A program made the translations under genes and the position numbers. This document shows positions 1 through 11,738 of a DNA stretch of 64,000 nt, piece after piece; position 1 is the stretch's first letter; every line of letters begins with the position of its first letter. The notes beneath the pieces were generated by a model. That model was not told where the DNA came from. It made no database searches and saw only the letters and a list, made by a program, of their open reading frames with translations. The DNA comes from Coprinellus micaceus (Eukaryota > Basidiomycota > Agaricomycetes > Agaricales > Psathyrellaceae): positions 2,666,001 to 2,730,000 of the forward strand of contig OX596335.1 of the NCBI GenBank assembly GCA_951394405.1, in the 5' to 3' direction.

Positions 1-1945
1 CGAAGAGGTAGAAGCAGAAACCTCTATCCTAGACTCGCCTCGTTCTCTCGCTTTCTTCATCGCCGCCGCTTCAAGCACAAGCTCGACAAATTTCCTACTT
101 CGCAACTTGAACAGCATCAGACTGGCCTCCGCCTTTAAAACCACAGGGTGGAATTTCTCCGTCTCCATAAGCGCCAGGTCGATGTCACCCTTGGCTACGG
201 CGCTAACGATACGTGTGCGTTTTTCAATATCATCGCCAAGACTGTCTTCCGTCAGCGTCTCCTTCACCGGTGACGCACTCTCCATTTCAAAGTCCTCTTC
301 GAGACCAGTCGCTGATTTCGATTTGACAACCCCGTCCTGATGCTTCTGGAACGCCCGCACTGTTTTGGAGTACCCGTGATGAACCAGGTATGACAGTACT
401 AGCTTGTTGAGCACAACCTTTGATTCCTCTTCCGAGAGAGCCCGCTTAGGGCCGAAACTTGGCCCTGAACTACCCGGATTTAGGATACCCGCGTAAAGAG
501 GCGTCGTCATGAACCTATTCCAGGCCAAAGTCTTCTGCTGTTGAACGTGGGTTTCGATGTCGAATTTGAACGTTTCCTGACCGAAGTTGACCCGGACAAT
601 GTCTCCAACATGTTGAAGGCCGACGAAAGGATAGAGCTCGATGTCCTTTCCAACGTTCTCGAACACGTTCCCTTTGATTAATCAGTTAGCACAACCTGGA
701 AGATAGTTATCCAGGGCGTAATCTTACCAAGGAAGTGTCCGTTCTTGGTATAGAAAGCTCGGCGCGTCGAAAAGTCTATCCCGCAGCCAACGGTGTCGCC
801 GCCTATACGTCTCGAGTCAGTTGGATAGCAAACTGGAGATGAGCGAATGTTGACATACTGCCGAAAGTCTGTGAGTATGGGGTGCCCTCCTTGTGTGCGT
901 AAAAGGACCGTCCATCGTCCCCGTGATAGCCCCAGGAGGCGGGCTCCCAACCCGGAAGGCGGTTTAGTCTAGTGACAGGCCCGCCGAAGCTAACCTTCAG
1001 ATTAGCAGCCACTCAATGAAAGGAACCTTGTGAAGGGCCTACCCAATTCCGATGTGACTACATTGAGTTTAGCATGAGAAGAGGATTCTTGATTCTTGAG
1101 GTGATCGACGCACCTCCTCGAGTCTTTCCCTCGGATCTCCACTTCGTAGTAGTAGATACCACAGGCCGGTGGTATAGGGACATCAGTCCTCGCAGAAGCG
1201 CCTTCTTTGTCGCCGTTACCAACTGGTACAAGTATCAGGAACTCTGTACACCGCATAGAGTGGACAACTTACGGGAGTACGTCAGTTCACGCCCATCGGC
1301 AGAAAGACCCAGGTGAGGGGACTTCACTTGTGTGCTCCATTTCGTCGGTATGGAGAACGACGAAGCAGACGGCATGGCAGAGGGAGAAGACTGCGTTCGG
1401 CGTGGGGGAGTTCCGCTCTCTTCATCGCTCTCGGTCGAGGGGGTGCTCGCATGACTCCGAACCGGGGGGGATGCGGCAGCGTCTTTCCGAGGTAACTCAA
1501 ATGAAGGCTCCGTGTGCAGGGCATCTCTGAAGATAGAGCTGTCCAGATACGCTGGCCTGGGGAATGTCTCTGTGGACAAGACGACTGGCGGCGGTTCTGG
1601 ATGCGAGCCTAGAGACACTCGGTGCGTGCGACCGTAACTAACAGACGTGCTCGCTCTGCGTGCGTGACCCGGGGACAGCGACGGCGGACAGTAGTCGGAG
1701 GACGTCGTTGTCGTCGTCGCACGGACGATCCTGGGCTCGTATGGCTGGCGAGCTGCGGCTCTGGAGAGCGAAGAGGAAGCCCTTGGCACAGAGCGACCTC
1801 CCAGCGACGGGGGGGATGCGGCGAAGGAGGCTGAGGAGAGCCTTGTGCGGGATGAGGGGATTGAGATTGCATTGTCAATGCTGCGAGTATGAGACGGTGG
1901 CATCGGAATGGGAATGCTGGATGCCCTGCTCGGACGGGAGGACAT
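1..1945 (-). CDS. GID1/RanBPM-like SPRY-LisH-CTLH protein (3' end off window)
   Basis: Scaffold subunit of the GID/CTLH E3 ubiquitin ligase, homologous to yeast Gid1/Vid30 and animal RanBP9/10. The first ATG is at 1945; the frame stays open upstream only through a TTG. About 200 N-terminal residues are Ser/Pro-rich and look disordered. The SPRY domain follows, spread over exons between about 1330 and 700 ([54 protein letters not shown]). A LisH motif ([20 protein letters not shown]) lies near 420-340, and a CTLH segment runs to base 1. The C-terminal CRA part should lie beyond the edge. An intron at about 1271-1223 joins LTYS to GNGDKEG. It is head to head with UMP1 76 bp away. Family assignment is firm; exon edges are approximate. 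Confidence 0.9.
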
Positions 1946-2021
1946 GACTGCTCGGGGCAAGGAGAGGAGACCGCCCCATCAATCAGTCACGCGCCCCTTA
2001 CGCGTCTTGTCCCCTACCCCC

Positions 2022-2593
2022 ATGTCCTCCCTCAGATTAGTCCCCGCAAACACCACAAAGTCCGCCTCTGTTCAGGACACAAAGGGCACCCTCGGACTCC
2101 ACGACACTCTCCAGCATGGCCCAAGGAGTCTTGCCGTCGAAATCAAGTCCCAGGGCAGCTTGAAGGACCGTTTAGAAAACGTATGTTGCGACGCGCGTCT
2201 TAATTGTCCTCTCGGCTCACAAACATCCCAGTGGGAGGAGACACAGGACAATCTCAAGCTCAATCTCCAGCGCAATGTCCACGGAATGCACCTTCCAATG
2301 CGTGTCCTGATGGAGCGCAAGCTCGTTGCATCGGTGCGTCCCCGGTAATATCCTCAGAATCAGTCTCTCATTCGACCATCAGCAACCCAATTTCATGGGC
2401 TCGCTCATGGGCACCTCGAACGTACATCTAGACGTCCTGATGGGTCGGGACGAGACCATCGAACCCGCGGACGTCTTTCTTGGTGAGTGGCAACGCTCTT
2501 CTGTCAAGATCAAACCCTCACATCCTGTCAGGCATGGAATCCGGCAATCCAGTCGACATCCGTAAAGAGTTCGAAAGACGATACAACCTTTGA
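2022..2593 (+). CDS. UMP1: Proteasome maturation factor UMP1
   Basis: Short-lived chaperone that assists assembly of 20S proteasome half-mers and is degraded when the core matures (known for yeast Ump1 and human POMP). Four exons: the first ends at 2180 after KDRLEN, the second starts at 2232 with WEETQDNLKLNLQRN, the third carries SNVHLDVLMGRDETIEP, and the last encodes ESGNPVDIRKEFERRYNL and the stop at 2591-2593. The segment HGMHLPMRVLMERK and the DETIEPADVFLG block are family hallmarks. Length of roughly 150 residues fits the family. It shares a 76-bp intergenic stretch with the divergent GID1-like gene. Confidence 0.93.
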
Positions 2594-2629
2594 CTCGTGT
2601 GACATCTCAAATTGTATTATATTGGTCCT

Positions 2630-4457
2630 CTATATACTCCACGGCTCTCTGCGCAGCCCCAGCCCCTCCGTTTGCAAAATCCCCTCCTCCACCACATTCT
2701 TCGCGCTAACTACACACCCTTCCAACAAAGGCACTCCTAGATACGCATATGATCCACTCAGCCAAATCCCAGGGCCTTCCCCGTTTAGCTTCCCAGCGCC
2801 CTGCGCACTCCCCAACCCACACTTAGCCGCAGTCCGGCACCCCCACCACCCCTGACCCTGGAGTTTACACAATCCCTCTAATGCTTCCTTTGCTTCGCAA
2901 TCCAAGACTGCACGTTCCAGCGACGAAATGCTGATAATTGTATCCTTCCTTGGAGATACGAAGGGGTTAGTAGTCTGATAGACGTCCGGCAAGTGTGGTG
3001 GGTATCCAGCGGGACGTGGTATTATATGCGTCGCCATGGTATGGGATGAGGAGACACAAAGACCCTCTTCCTGTCCTTCCTCCTCCTCTGGCCAGCCCGA
3101 AGTAATAAGGTTGAGGTCTCGTCGGTCTTGCACGTCATCGGGCAGTAGAGTGTCGTCAGTGTGGTTAATCACGATAGTCGAACGGTATTTGAACGAGCGG
3201 AGGCATCGAATCTGATCCATGACCGCATCCCTTTGAGTTACAGCATTGGAAGGAAGGTTGTTCATATACGACCCCAGCAGGGGAACGGCACTGGAAGCTT
3301 GGGTGGCGAAGATGAGATGGTGAAACCCGTGGAAGACCTTCCCGCTCGAGCATTCCATGGAGATTAGCTGAGGGTTTTCGGGATCAGGTCGAATGGAAAT
3401 GATGGGCGAGGATAGGTGGATGTTGGTGAGGTTCCTGGACAGTTGCGACACGACCTCCCGCACACCGTTCGTCACGACATAGTGATTAGTCCCGAGTGTG
3501 AGCCAACAGTAGTCTTGACGCGTGGCATTAGCGCATCTGGGAGTGGTTGAATGTGAGGTCACTCACCAAGAATTTCTTCCACCGGGTGGTTCAGCACATC
3601 ATCCTCCGATGCGGTAGTCATGGCGGACATTAGCGGGAGCAGGATAGTCTCCACGTAGTCGCCCCACGCAACGTCCATCCTCGTCCACTTCGCAAGCCCA
3701 CCCATTGGCGCAACGTCCATTACCCACTCCCCCAATGTCATGGTAGACACTTTCTTCGGTCTCCGGAACGGTATTGAGTGCCAAAGGGTGATAGCGAAGC
3801 AGAGGACGAGTTGGATGGTTAAAAATAGGAATAGACCCGTCCCCCAGGCCTTGCTGAAGAGATGGAGTACGTAATTTTGGTCCTTGTTGTAGGGCGCCCC
3901 TTGAAGGATTTTTGGTTTGCTGACGCCCTTGCTTCCCGATGCACCCTCGTAAATGGCGGTTGTCGTCACTCGTCGTTGTTCAGTGGCCATTGGTTGGGAC
4001 ATGAAGGAGAATGAGTAGGAAAAGTTTGCTGCCCGGAACGAGACGCCCAGCTTCTTGTACAGTGCAACGACATTTGGGTAGTAGCCTGCGCAACCATGAG
4101 TTTGACTACTTGCAGTGAATTCTGCAAACACACGTACCTCCTTGGAACGACCGCATGGGTACGTCGATCCTCCAGTCCTCCCCGCCTTTCGCACCAGGAA
4201 TAGACGCAGACGCCGAGTCCATTCCCAAAGTGGAGGACTACAGCAATAACAGCACCGTAAGCGCCCAGTTGGCAGCAAGATCCCGAAGAAGACGAAGGAC
4301 TTGCCTTTTCAAACAGGTGCACTTCAATTTGGACATCCTCCTTCCCATCCCTGGATTCGATGGGCTGCGTGAGTAGATACCCTGCGGTGAGGCCAGCAAG
4401 GCCGCTTCCTACGATTGCGACCTTCACCGTCCGTGTTTTACTCGCATGGGTTGACAT
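2630..4457 (-). CDS. FAD-dependent amine-oxidase-like protein
   Basis: N-terminal Rossmann dinucleotide-binding motif VAIVGSGLAGLTAGYLL (GxGxxG), followed by GGEDWRIDVPMRSF and GGYYPNVVALYKKLG, then the C-terminal FAD/substrate region (HHLIFATQASSAVPLL; GIWLSGSYAYLGVPLLEG). This pattern matches the flavin-containing amine oxidase/COG2907-like group, whose substrates are largely unknown. The ATG at 4457 is used; the longer frame only begins at TTG. Intron 1 (4304-4238) reads GC-AG, with AAG|GCAAGT at the donor, and its removal restores FEK-SSTLGMDSAS. A hydrophobic stretch (LFLFLTIQLVLCFAITLW) near 3850-3790 may be a membrane segment. The stop lies 37 bp from the convergent UMP1 stop. Confidence 0.8.
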
Positions 4458-4889
4458 GGCTGAGGTGGATGGGAGCAAAGGGCGTGTCCAAATCGTGCGC
4501 GGAGGGCCACCTGTTTATGTAGGTTCTGGCCTGTCAACGATGGGTACAGTTAGAGAGAAGGCCAGAAGAGTGTTGTCAGTGGGCGGTTGATAGGGTGACA
4601 CGGATCATCCAGTCAGTCTAGGGCACGATGGTAGGGACAGAGAATGGAGTTTAGCCTGTCCTTCGTCGCCCCAGAGAACGGGTCGCCGGTGCCAAGAATA
4701 GGATGTGCACGAATTCGGTGACGCGAAAATCGTATGATGGCGTCCTTTAGGGGTCTTCATTAACCTCATTCAACTCGGACTTCGATCCTCACACAACTCC
4801 GGGTTCTTCTAGGCGAAAAAACGGAGTGATTTTGGACAGAAGACATAAAACGTAAGGGGAAGACATTGGTGTACAGGATGGAAGCCACT
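4458..4889. other. Intergenic, MFAP1 3' end and oxidase promoter
   Basis: Both flanking genes run leftwards, so this stretch holds the promoter/5' leader of the FAD oxidase and the 3' untranslated region of MFAP1. No convincing reading frame or RNA gene is seen. Confidence 0.6.
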
Positions 4890-6714
4890 TCAGTCCAAAC
4901 GCCGCCGCTTGTCCTTATAGTCCTCCTCTACGGACTGTTCTCTCGACCGAGAACGAGGACGTCGGTGATTATCACCTTGACGTTGTTGGCGCTTCTCCTC
5001 GGGTCTATATGTCCGATATGGTGACCGCGAACGGGGGCGGCCTCCACCAGAATACCGTCTGTCATCATACCGATTTCTGTCTGGACAGTCTCTCTGAGAA
5101 CGATATTCGCGGTCGCCGTCAGACCATTTTCCATCCCCCCTGTCGCGCTCCCTATCTCGGTCTCGTTCTCCGTCGCGAGGACGATCGTCGTGGCGACTTT
5201 CCCGCGACCATCCATGGTGGAAATCGTCCCTGGTGCGCGGTGGCCTATTTCCAAGGGGTCTGTTATTCGCTCCGCTTGTATGCTCTGCAAGTTGGGGGCA
5301 GTCTACCATCGGATCTAGTGAGCCAATGAAGGTTTTTAAAAAATGAGGCAGGGGACACACCTTTCCTCAAATGCGGCCCACCGCACAAGAAACAACCTCC
5401 TTGCTGTATGCTGGACCCCCCAGCTTTCACAGGGCCGGTCCCACCGAAACCTCCGTTCCCTGCAGTGGTATCTTGATCCAAGAGATGGGTGTACTTCGTG
5501 CGGCTTCGTTTACCAAAGTTCTTCACCTGCATCACCTGGGGCAGCATCGAGACATCGACGGTTGATTCCGTGGCTTCCGTGTAGTCGTGACGTTTGAGGA
5601 TGTCCATGTCCTTGTGGTGAATTGTGAATGGGGTGTACGCCCGTATGACAAGAAACTCACTTGATGGAAAGCGCCTTTGTGCCAATATTTCTGCAAGAAT
5701 TTCTGGCTTCCTTGAGGCTTCTGCTCTCTCAGTTTCTGAGCGCGTTCCATATCTTCCTTCAGACGTTGATCCTCTGGAAGAGCACGACGACGCTCAATCT
5801 CTTCACGCTCCTTCTCCCTCTCCAGCTCGGCCTCCTTCTCTTCCTTGATCCTTGCAAGTTCCCTGAGCCTCCACGCCTCGAATTCGCCTTCAGGATCCAG
5901 TCCATCGGTGTCGTCGACATCAAGGACATCCTCCTCCTTCTCCTCTGTATGGTCTGATGAGTGGGGCGTAGCTAGATCAATGGGCGGGACATACTTTCAG
6001 CCAATTCTCGCTTGATTGACTCGGCAACCAAGTCATGGCTCTCCTTCTTTCTTCTCTCGGCCTCTTCCTCCTTCTTCTTGATTGCCTCCTCCGTATCTTC
6101 GGCGAGTTGTTCTCTTTGGGCAATCGTCGCTCGTGCGCGCTTTGGGACGAAGACGGGACGGAATTGCGCTTTGGGTTGCTCCTCCTCGGACTCGGATTCC
6201 TCTTCGCTCGACTATTAATGCCGTAAGGGGTGCGATCCATACTGAAGATGTTGAAGGACGGACCACTTCTTCCTCAGAATCTTCCCCTTCGGACTCGTCG
6301 GATTCGTCTTCAGCTGCTCTGACCTCTGCGACATGATCAAAAATGAGGCACTGCCAAAAGGGACCTAAACTCACGTCGCTCCAGCGCTGTCCTGCCAACT
6401 TCGTCCCTACCAGCCACTTTAACTTTCCCCTCCTTCGACACAGCGACGTCCTTCAGGGCAATACTCATAGCCCCCGTCCTCACCATTTGTTTTTTCTGGA
6501 GAGTCATACCTTCTCCCTCCTCCTCCACGTTCATCTCCTCGTCCAAAGCAACATCCCCTTCTTCCAGGCCATCCCGTTGCTCCTCTTCGTCGTCGGAGTC
6601 GGAGTCCGGCTCGACGTCGGCAAGGCCCTGAGGAGCTTTCCCCTTCCAGTATCGTGCCGCAGGTTTGGCTAACCGGGCAGCCTGCTTCCTTGGGACAGTC
6701 GTGGCCAAAGACAT
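4890..6714 (-). CDS. MFAP1: MFAP1-like spliceosomal protein with zinc knuckle
   Basis: Component of the spliceosomal B complex in other eukaryotes. The N-terminus ([10 protein letters not shown]) leads into acidic blocks, the conserved [15 protein letters not shown] stretch, a long Glu/Arg helix ([20 protein letters not shown]) and the diagnostic C-terminal core: [16 protein letters not shown] and [20 protein letters not shown]. Unlike the human protein, which ends soon after this core, the frame continues into a knuckle, [13 protein letters not shown] (CX2CX3HX4C, completed across an intron), then an Arg/Asp/Ser-rich tail ([18 protein letters not shown]). ATG at 6714 is well placed. It is divergent from the SprT-like gene, 208 bp away. 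Confidence 0.9.
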
Positions 6715-6922
6715 GGCGTTGTGGATGAGGGCAAGCGCTGGTGAGTGTCAATAAGGCAAAATACCCACCCACCTTCGGATCCAATAGTTGAGGCTCGGGG
6801 TCAGTTATTGCGCACACGTGATGGTTCAAAGCAGTCGCGTCCCCGGCGGCAATTACACTCGACTCTGCCACAGGGACAATCCCCACTTTCTTTCTCTACC
6901 CTCAACCACCAGGCTCCCACAG

Positions 6923-9144
6923 ATGTCAGGTCTAAAGGGAACCTGGAGTGCAACTATTATTTCGGACAGCGAAGAGGAGCGAACGTGCGGTGGTGATGAT
7001 GCGTTTTTGAGCGCACTTCTTGATTTTGACGTTCTCTACCGTGACAGGAAGGCCGCGTTCAAGGAGATTGTCGAAATTTCTTCAGACTCTTCAGACGAGG
7101 AGTAAGTGGGTACCAAATCGAACTATGTGCGATCGCTGATACGGGTGTAGCGCGCGACTTGCTGGGAGCAGAGCACAGGGAACATGGGATTACAGGAGTG
7201 CACTCGAACCCAAGACGAATGTCCCGATTTCTATCAAGTGTGTGCATGATCGTATGCTCTAGAATATGGTCTGATAATCTTCAGGACACCAAGTTCTGGT
7301 CCCAAGAAGAACTTCAAAGCGAACTACTTGCGTTCTAGGGTAGTGGAGAGCTCAGACTCCGAGTCGGACGAGAAGCCAGGCGACCGCCGTCAATCCACGC
7401 ACTCCATTCGTTTATCACAGACGACAGAGTCCCTAAGAATCTCACAGGTTACACAGGAGGAAGAAATATGCCCGGACGTTTCTCAGAAGACCCGCAGATA
7501 TCACTCTTTGACGAAGCAAACTTCATCTATGGTCGTCGAAGTGGACAGTGACCCTAACACTGACGATGCTATCCTCGTCGTGTGCGTATCACGCCTTTCC
7601 TTGGTGAGGTCGACTTTCCCTGACTTCTGGAAAGTGATAAGCCCAAGCCAGCGCGAAAACCGAAACCGAAACCCAAGGCAAAGGTCCCCGCGACAGTCTC
7701 GGTTGAGGTGACGAAGGCTCGCGTTGCCTTCCCGTCCTCCTCCAGGGACCTCTTCGGACCCGACGTCCCTGACGGGGCCACCGACACCGACACAGAGACC
7801 ACAGAACCTACTCTCAACACGCGTGCCCCTCGAACCAAGAAGCCTTCTCCAAAGAAGAAACCAGCCGGAACGACGAGGGTGACCAACAAGAAACGCAGCC
7901 AGGACCAGCATGAGAAACTCCGTGACTATGCACAAACTCTGTTTGCTGAAATCAACCGAACAGTGTTTAAGCAGCAGCTACCAGAGGATACCAAGTTGAA
8001 CTGGAATAAGCGACTTCTGACCACGGCGGGTAGGGCGAAGTGGCATCGGTAGGCATCTTGTCGAGTCTGTGGTTAAAGGATAGCCGGCTGACCAGGGAAT
8101 GCAGAAGTAGGGAGGGAGTACAGACCGCAGAGATTGAGCTCGCTGAGAAGATCTTGACCTCTTTCGGTGAGCGCCGAGCTTTATCCAATTCATATTAGCA
8201 CCACTCACTATTTCACGTTTCAGAACGGATTCGAAATACCCTCTCCCACGAAATGTGCCACCTAGCTTCTTGGATCATGGACAAGGAGATCAAGGAAGCT
8301 CACGGTAAATTTTGGAAGGCCTGGACGTGGAGGGTCATGCAGAAATACCCGGATATCGACATTTCGGTAGGAACCAGACCTTCAGGTCCATATTCTGTGC
8401 TTCTAACATGTATCACCCGCCGCAGACACGCCACGATTATGACATTGAATACCCATACAAGTGGAGTGAGTGTGTATCATCAGACCCCCTAATCCCTTTC
8501 TGACACCTACCTTAGAGTGTGCCAAATGCGATAAAATGTGCGTGCCTTCCCATCTCCCGTCCAATATAGTTGTTGATTCAACTTACCACTTCCGTACTCA
8601 GCTATGGACGTTTCAGCAAATCTATCAAACCAGATGAGTGTTGTGTGTGTTTTTTGTGGTAATAATTGAACGCGGGGGCTAATTGAATTTGCAGTATGTG
8701 GAGCTTGCCGGGAGGGTCGCTTGATCCCCCAGTTCACCACGAATCCTCGCGCACTGAAGACGCCGAAGATGAGTCGCATGGCAGCCACGAAGGCCCAAGG
8801 TACGAACGAACTGTGTACACCCACCCTCGACCACCTGATTGAGCGCCCACAGACTCGCCCTTGACCCCCACAACGCGTGGGCCTTTATCTCCGTCATCTA
8901 CACACGCTGTGGGCGAAGTTATCTGTATCAGCTCAGATTCTGAAGGTAAGCAGACCCGCCTCCCTATTTAAGGCAGGAGCTTCTAATTGTGTGCGCCTTA
9001 CTATCAGATGGCGAGGCACCCGCACGCCCTTATTGTGGCAGGGCTTCCATCTGCGAGATCCCTGCAGGTGACGATGACTCTGATTCTGAGATTGAGATTC
9101 TGGCCACAACCCTCCGAGGCGCGAGTATCAACGATGTCGATTGA
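6923..9144 (+). CDS. GCNA/ACRC-type SprT-like metalloprotease
   Basis: Predicted nuclear protease. The animal relative GCNA and the related SPRTN act on DNA-protein crosslinks. An acidic, Ser-rich N-terminal half precedes the SprT domain (DYAQTLFAEINRTVFKQQLP). The zinc catalytic motif HEMCHLASWI (HExxH) lies in the exon near 8253 and is followed by KEAHGKFWKAW. A C-terminal zinc ribbon uses CAKC and CGAC pairs around YGRFSKSIKPDE. The last exon ends with SEIEILATTLRGASINDVD and the TGA at 9142-9144. Several hydrophobic-acidic stretches resemble SUMO-interacting motifs (VEISSDSSDEE, VICISSDSED). There are many small introns. The end converges on the P450 gene. Confidence 0.88.
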
Positions 9145-9374
9145 GTGTGGGCATTTGGACTTCTTGAAACCGGCGTAGTCTTCTGAGGGTACTGGTACGC
9201 ATTCGCTATCGCGTTGGGAGTGTGACGACTCGGGTATAATCCCGAGCCGTTTGGGCGGGTTAGTAGGGCAATATGGTATTCCAATGCGGTGACATCTACG
9301 GTCGTGAATATGATACAACCACAGAGCCGGGTAAAGGTCGAAGTGGCTAGCCGTGGTGAGAGATGGGAGCGGAA

Positions 9375-11358
9375 TTATGACCGTCTTGATAGACGAAGTG
9401 GGAGTTGAGGCTTATCACTGCCCATGCTCTCCACAAACGGCCTCGTAACGAAAGAGTTCCATTTCTTGATGTTGAGACCTTTTACCGGAGCGAATTCGAA
9501 TCGGAGAACCAACGTTGCGAGGAAGACCTTCATTTCAGAGACTGCAAATCTGTGGCCCAAGCAAGAATGAGGTCCATAGCCGAAGGACAGGACGTTCCCG
9601 ATGCCAGGCAATGCGCAAACTGCCTCGGGGAGCTTCCTCCAGCGGTCGGGGCTAACGTAGGAGGTCATTGTGAGTGGCGACGCGTTAAAACGTACAGTAA
9701 ACAGCAGACTCACTTGAATTCTCGTGCATCAGGGCCCCAGATATCCTCAGCGAAGTTGATACCCTCGATAGGGATGTGGATGTATGTTCCCTTCCGGATC
9801 CTGAACGAGTTCGACTCCTGCCCACCGATCGACACAGGCTCCGAGAGAACAATCTCATCGTCCCTCGTCGCCACGCGAATAGTACTATGCACCGGTGGAG
9901 AAACCCTGAGGGTTTCGCGCACCACGCGGTCCAGGAGAGGAAGTGTGTCGAGGGATCTTGCCCAGGTGTTGTGGATGTGGGTCCCCCGCATTGATGGCCC
10001 TTCGACAAAACCTGAGTCATCTGAGTTGTCGCTGCCATAACCATCGATACCTTTCGCCTGTTGGGATGCCTTGAGTTCATCGAATAACTGGGTTTGAATG
10101 TTGGGGTGAGTTGCGAGCTGCCTCAAGGCCCAGGAGAGACCGATGGCAACGGAGTCTGTACCCGCGAAGAGGAAGGTGCTGCATTGGTCAAGAAGGTCCT
10201 TATCTGAGAGACGCGAAGAGAGGGTGGAGGAGAGGTTGGCCTTTACGAGCAGGCTCAAGATGTCTTTGGTATCGATATCATCAGCCTGAAGCTCCGCCCG
10301 TTTTCGCTCAATAATTTTCTTGCCCAGCTTGCGGATATCCTTCGTGCTCTTCTCAATGGTCAGCGTCTTCTCGCTTGGCTGCGCTCGCGTTAGCCTGGCC
10401 GCAATAGTTCCAAATAGTGTGTATAGAGCTCACATAAAACTTGCGGAAGAACGGGAAAAAGAGGTCGACAACGTCGCGTGGGCTGATGCCCTGGTCGACG
10501 ACGTTAAACATCTTGCGGTAGGGCTGATGATCAGGGCGAGTATCATCCATCAGGGAATTGAAATCGTAATCGAAACCGCCCAAGCCCATAGCATCGAACA
10601 TCGCCCGCCCAAGACCAGAGGTCACATCGACAGACAGCTCCCCTTGGTTGGAGCCCTGGTCAGAAATTTGCTTGGAGGACAGTTCGTTGTCCCAGAAGTC
10701 GCAGAGTTCCTCCGCCTTTGAGTAGAAGATTGGAGCTAGCTCCTTCATGGACTGAGGGGTGAAGGCGGGCCCTATGAGCTTCCGTTGAAGTCTGTGCTCA
10801 TGACCTTCCATGGAAATGATGCCTAGCTAGGGCGTTAGAAAACGCTGTCAAGCAGTAGCCATGCATCTCACCTCTCCCAATGAGACGGCTCATTATGGTG
10901 CGCGTTTGCCATGGCTTCTCGTATATAGGGGAGGTCAGGATGTGGGATATGGCACGGAAGTCGAATGTCATGAGCCGGTAGTCGTGCTGAAAAGAAAGGT
11001 TTGGAAACGCGTGAGAATGCACGCTCTGGACAACGCACCCTTCCAAATCCATGGAACCTAAACGTCTTTCCAAATGCCTTCTTCCATCGCTCGTGTGTGT
11101 CAGGGCTGAGTTGCGGGCTGGATACACCAAGTCAGCGAAGTTTAATGGAAACTAGGAAGGGAATTCAGCGTACTCGGCGACGTCGTCTAGGTGGCTTTGG
11201 AAGAACTTGCCGCTCTCACCAGGCAGTTTGTTGAGCGGGTCAAAGAACGGGGACACCACCAACAGGTTCACCAGCCATACGAGCCCACGGAGCAAAAGGA
11301 GCGCGACTGCCCATCCGCAAACCTTGAGGAGTGCAAAAACGACAGCGGAAAGCTCCAT
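9375..11358 (-). CDS. Cytochrome P450 monooxygenase
   Basis: Haem-thiolate enzyme, presumably ER-anchored through the N-terminal hydrophobic helix (VVFALLKVCGWAVALLLLRG). Features in order: the I-helix oxygen-binding AGTDS within FLFAGTDSVAIGLSWALRQL, the K-helix ExxR in RVVRETLRVSPPVHSTIR, and the haem loop FGYGPHSCLGHRF with the Cys ligand. At least five exons. The in-frame ATG at 11358 just precedes the anchor; the frame upstream is open but not P450-like. Substrate cannot be read from sequence. Neighbours are housekeeping genes, so there is no sign of a secondary-metabolite cluster. Confidence 0.92.
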
Positions 11359-11738
11359 AACCGGTCTCCGCTGGGTGAGAGGGCAGGAAGAACGCGAGCA
11401 ACGGCGACGCCGCCCACATATTGGCGCAGGCGAGTATATAAACGCTCTGAGTGTGTACACAAGCGCACACCTCGTTTCGGCTCGACTGATGCTGTCGATC
11501 GTGGATCTTGACCTGTCCAATTTGGGCTTCCCTTTGAGCTGCGATCATGTGCCATTATGTAATGCTAGGTTCAGGCGGCGCCCAAACCTTATGCTGGGTT
11601 CTGTACAGACTTGATACCTGCGCGACACCGTCACCCGCGAAGATTTGCAGGCACCCTAGTCGAGGTGAGTTATGCTGGTCCATTGTCCGGCTGGAGGCCA
11701 CTGACGGTGTTCGCGGTTCTAGATAATCTCCTGAAAAA
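11359..11738. promoter_or_regulatory. Divergent P450/uS14 promoter region with 5'UTR intron
   Basis: Shared upstream region of two divergent genes. A likely 5' untranslated intron of the uS14 gene lies at 11665-11722 (GTGAGT donor, TTCTAG acceptor), 16 bp before its ATG. Leader introns are common in ribosomal protein genes. No other motif was recognised. Confidence 0.5.

Noticed and set aside
1908..2348. A 146-residue plus-strand frame starting at 1908
   Set aside because: The true UMP1 start is the internal ATG at 2022, and the frame reads through the first intron (2181-2231).
9375..11358. Secondary-metabolite cluster around the P450
   Set aside because: Neighbours are housekeeping genes; no synthase, transporter or pathway regulator is next to it.
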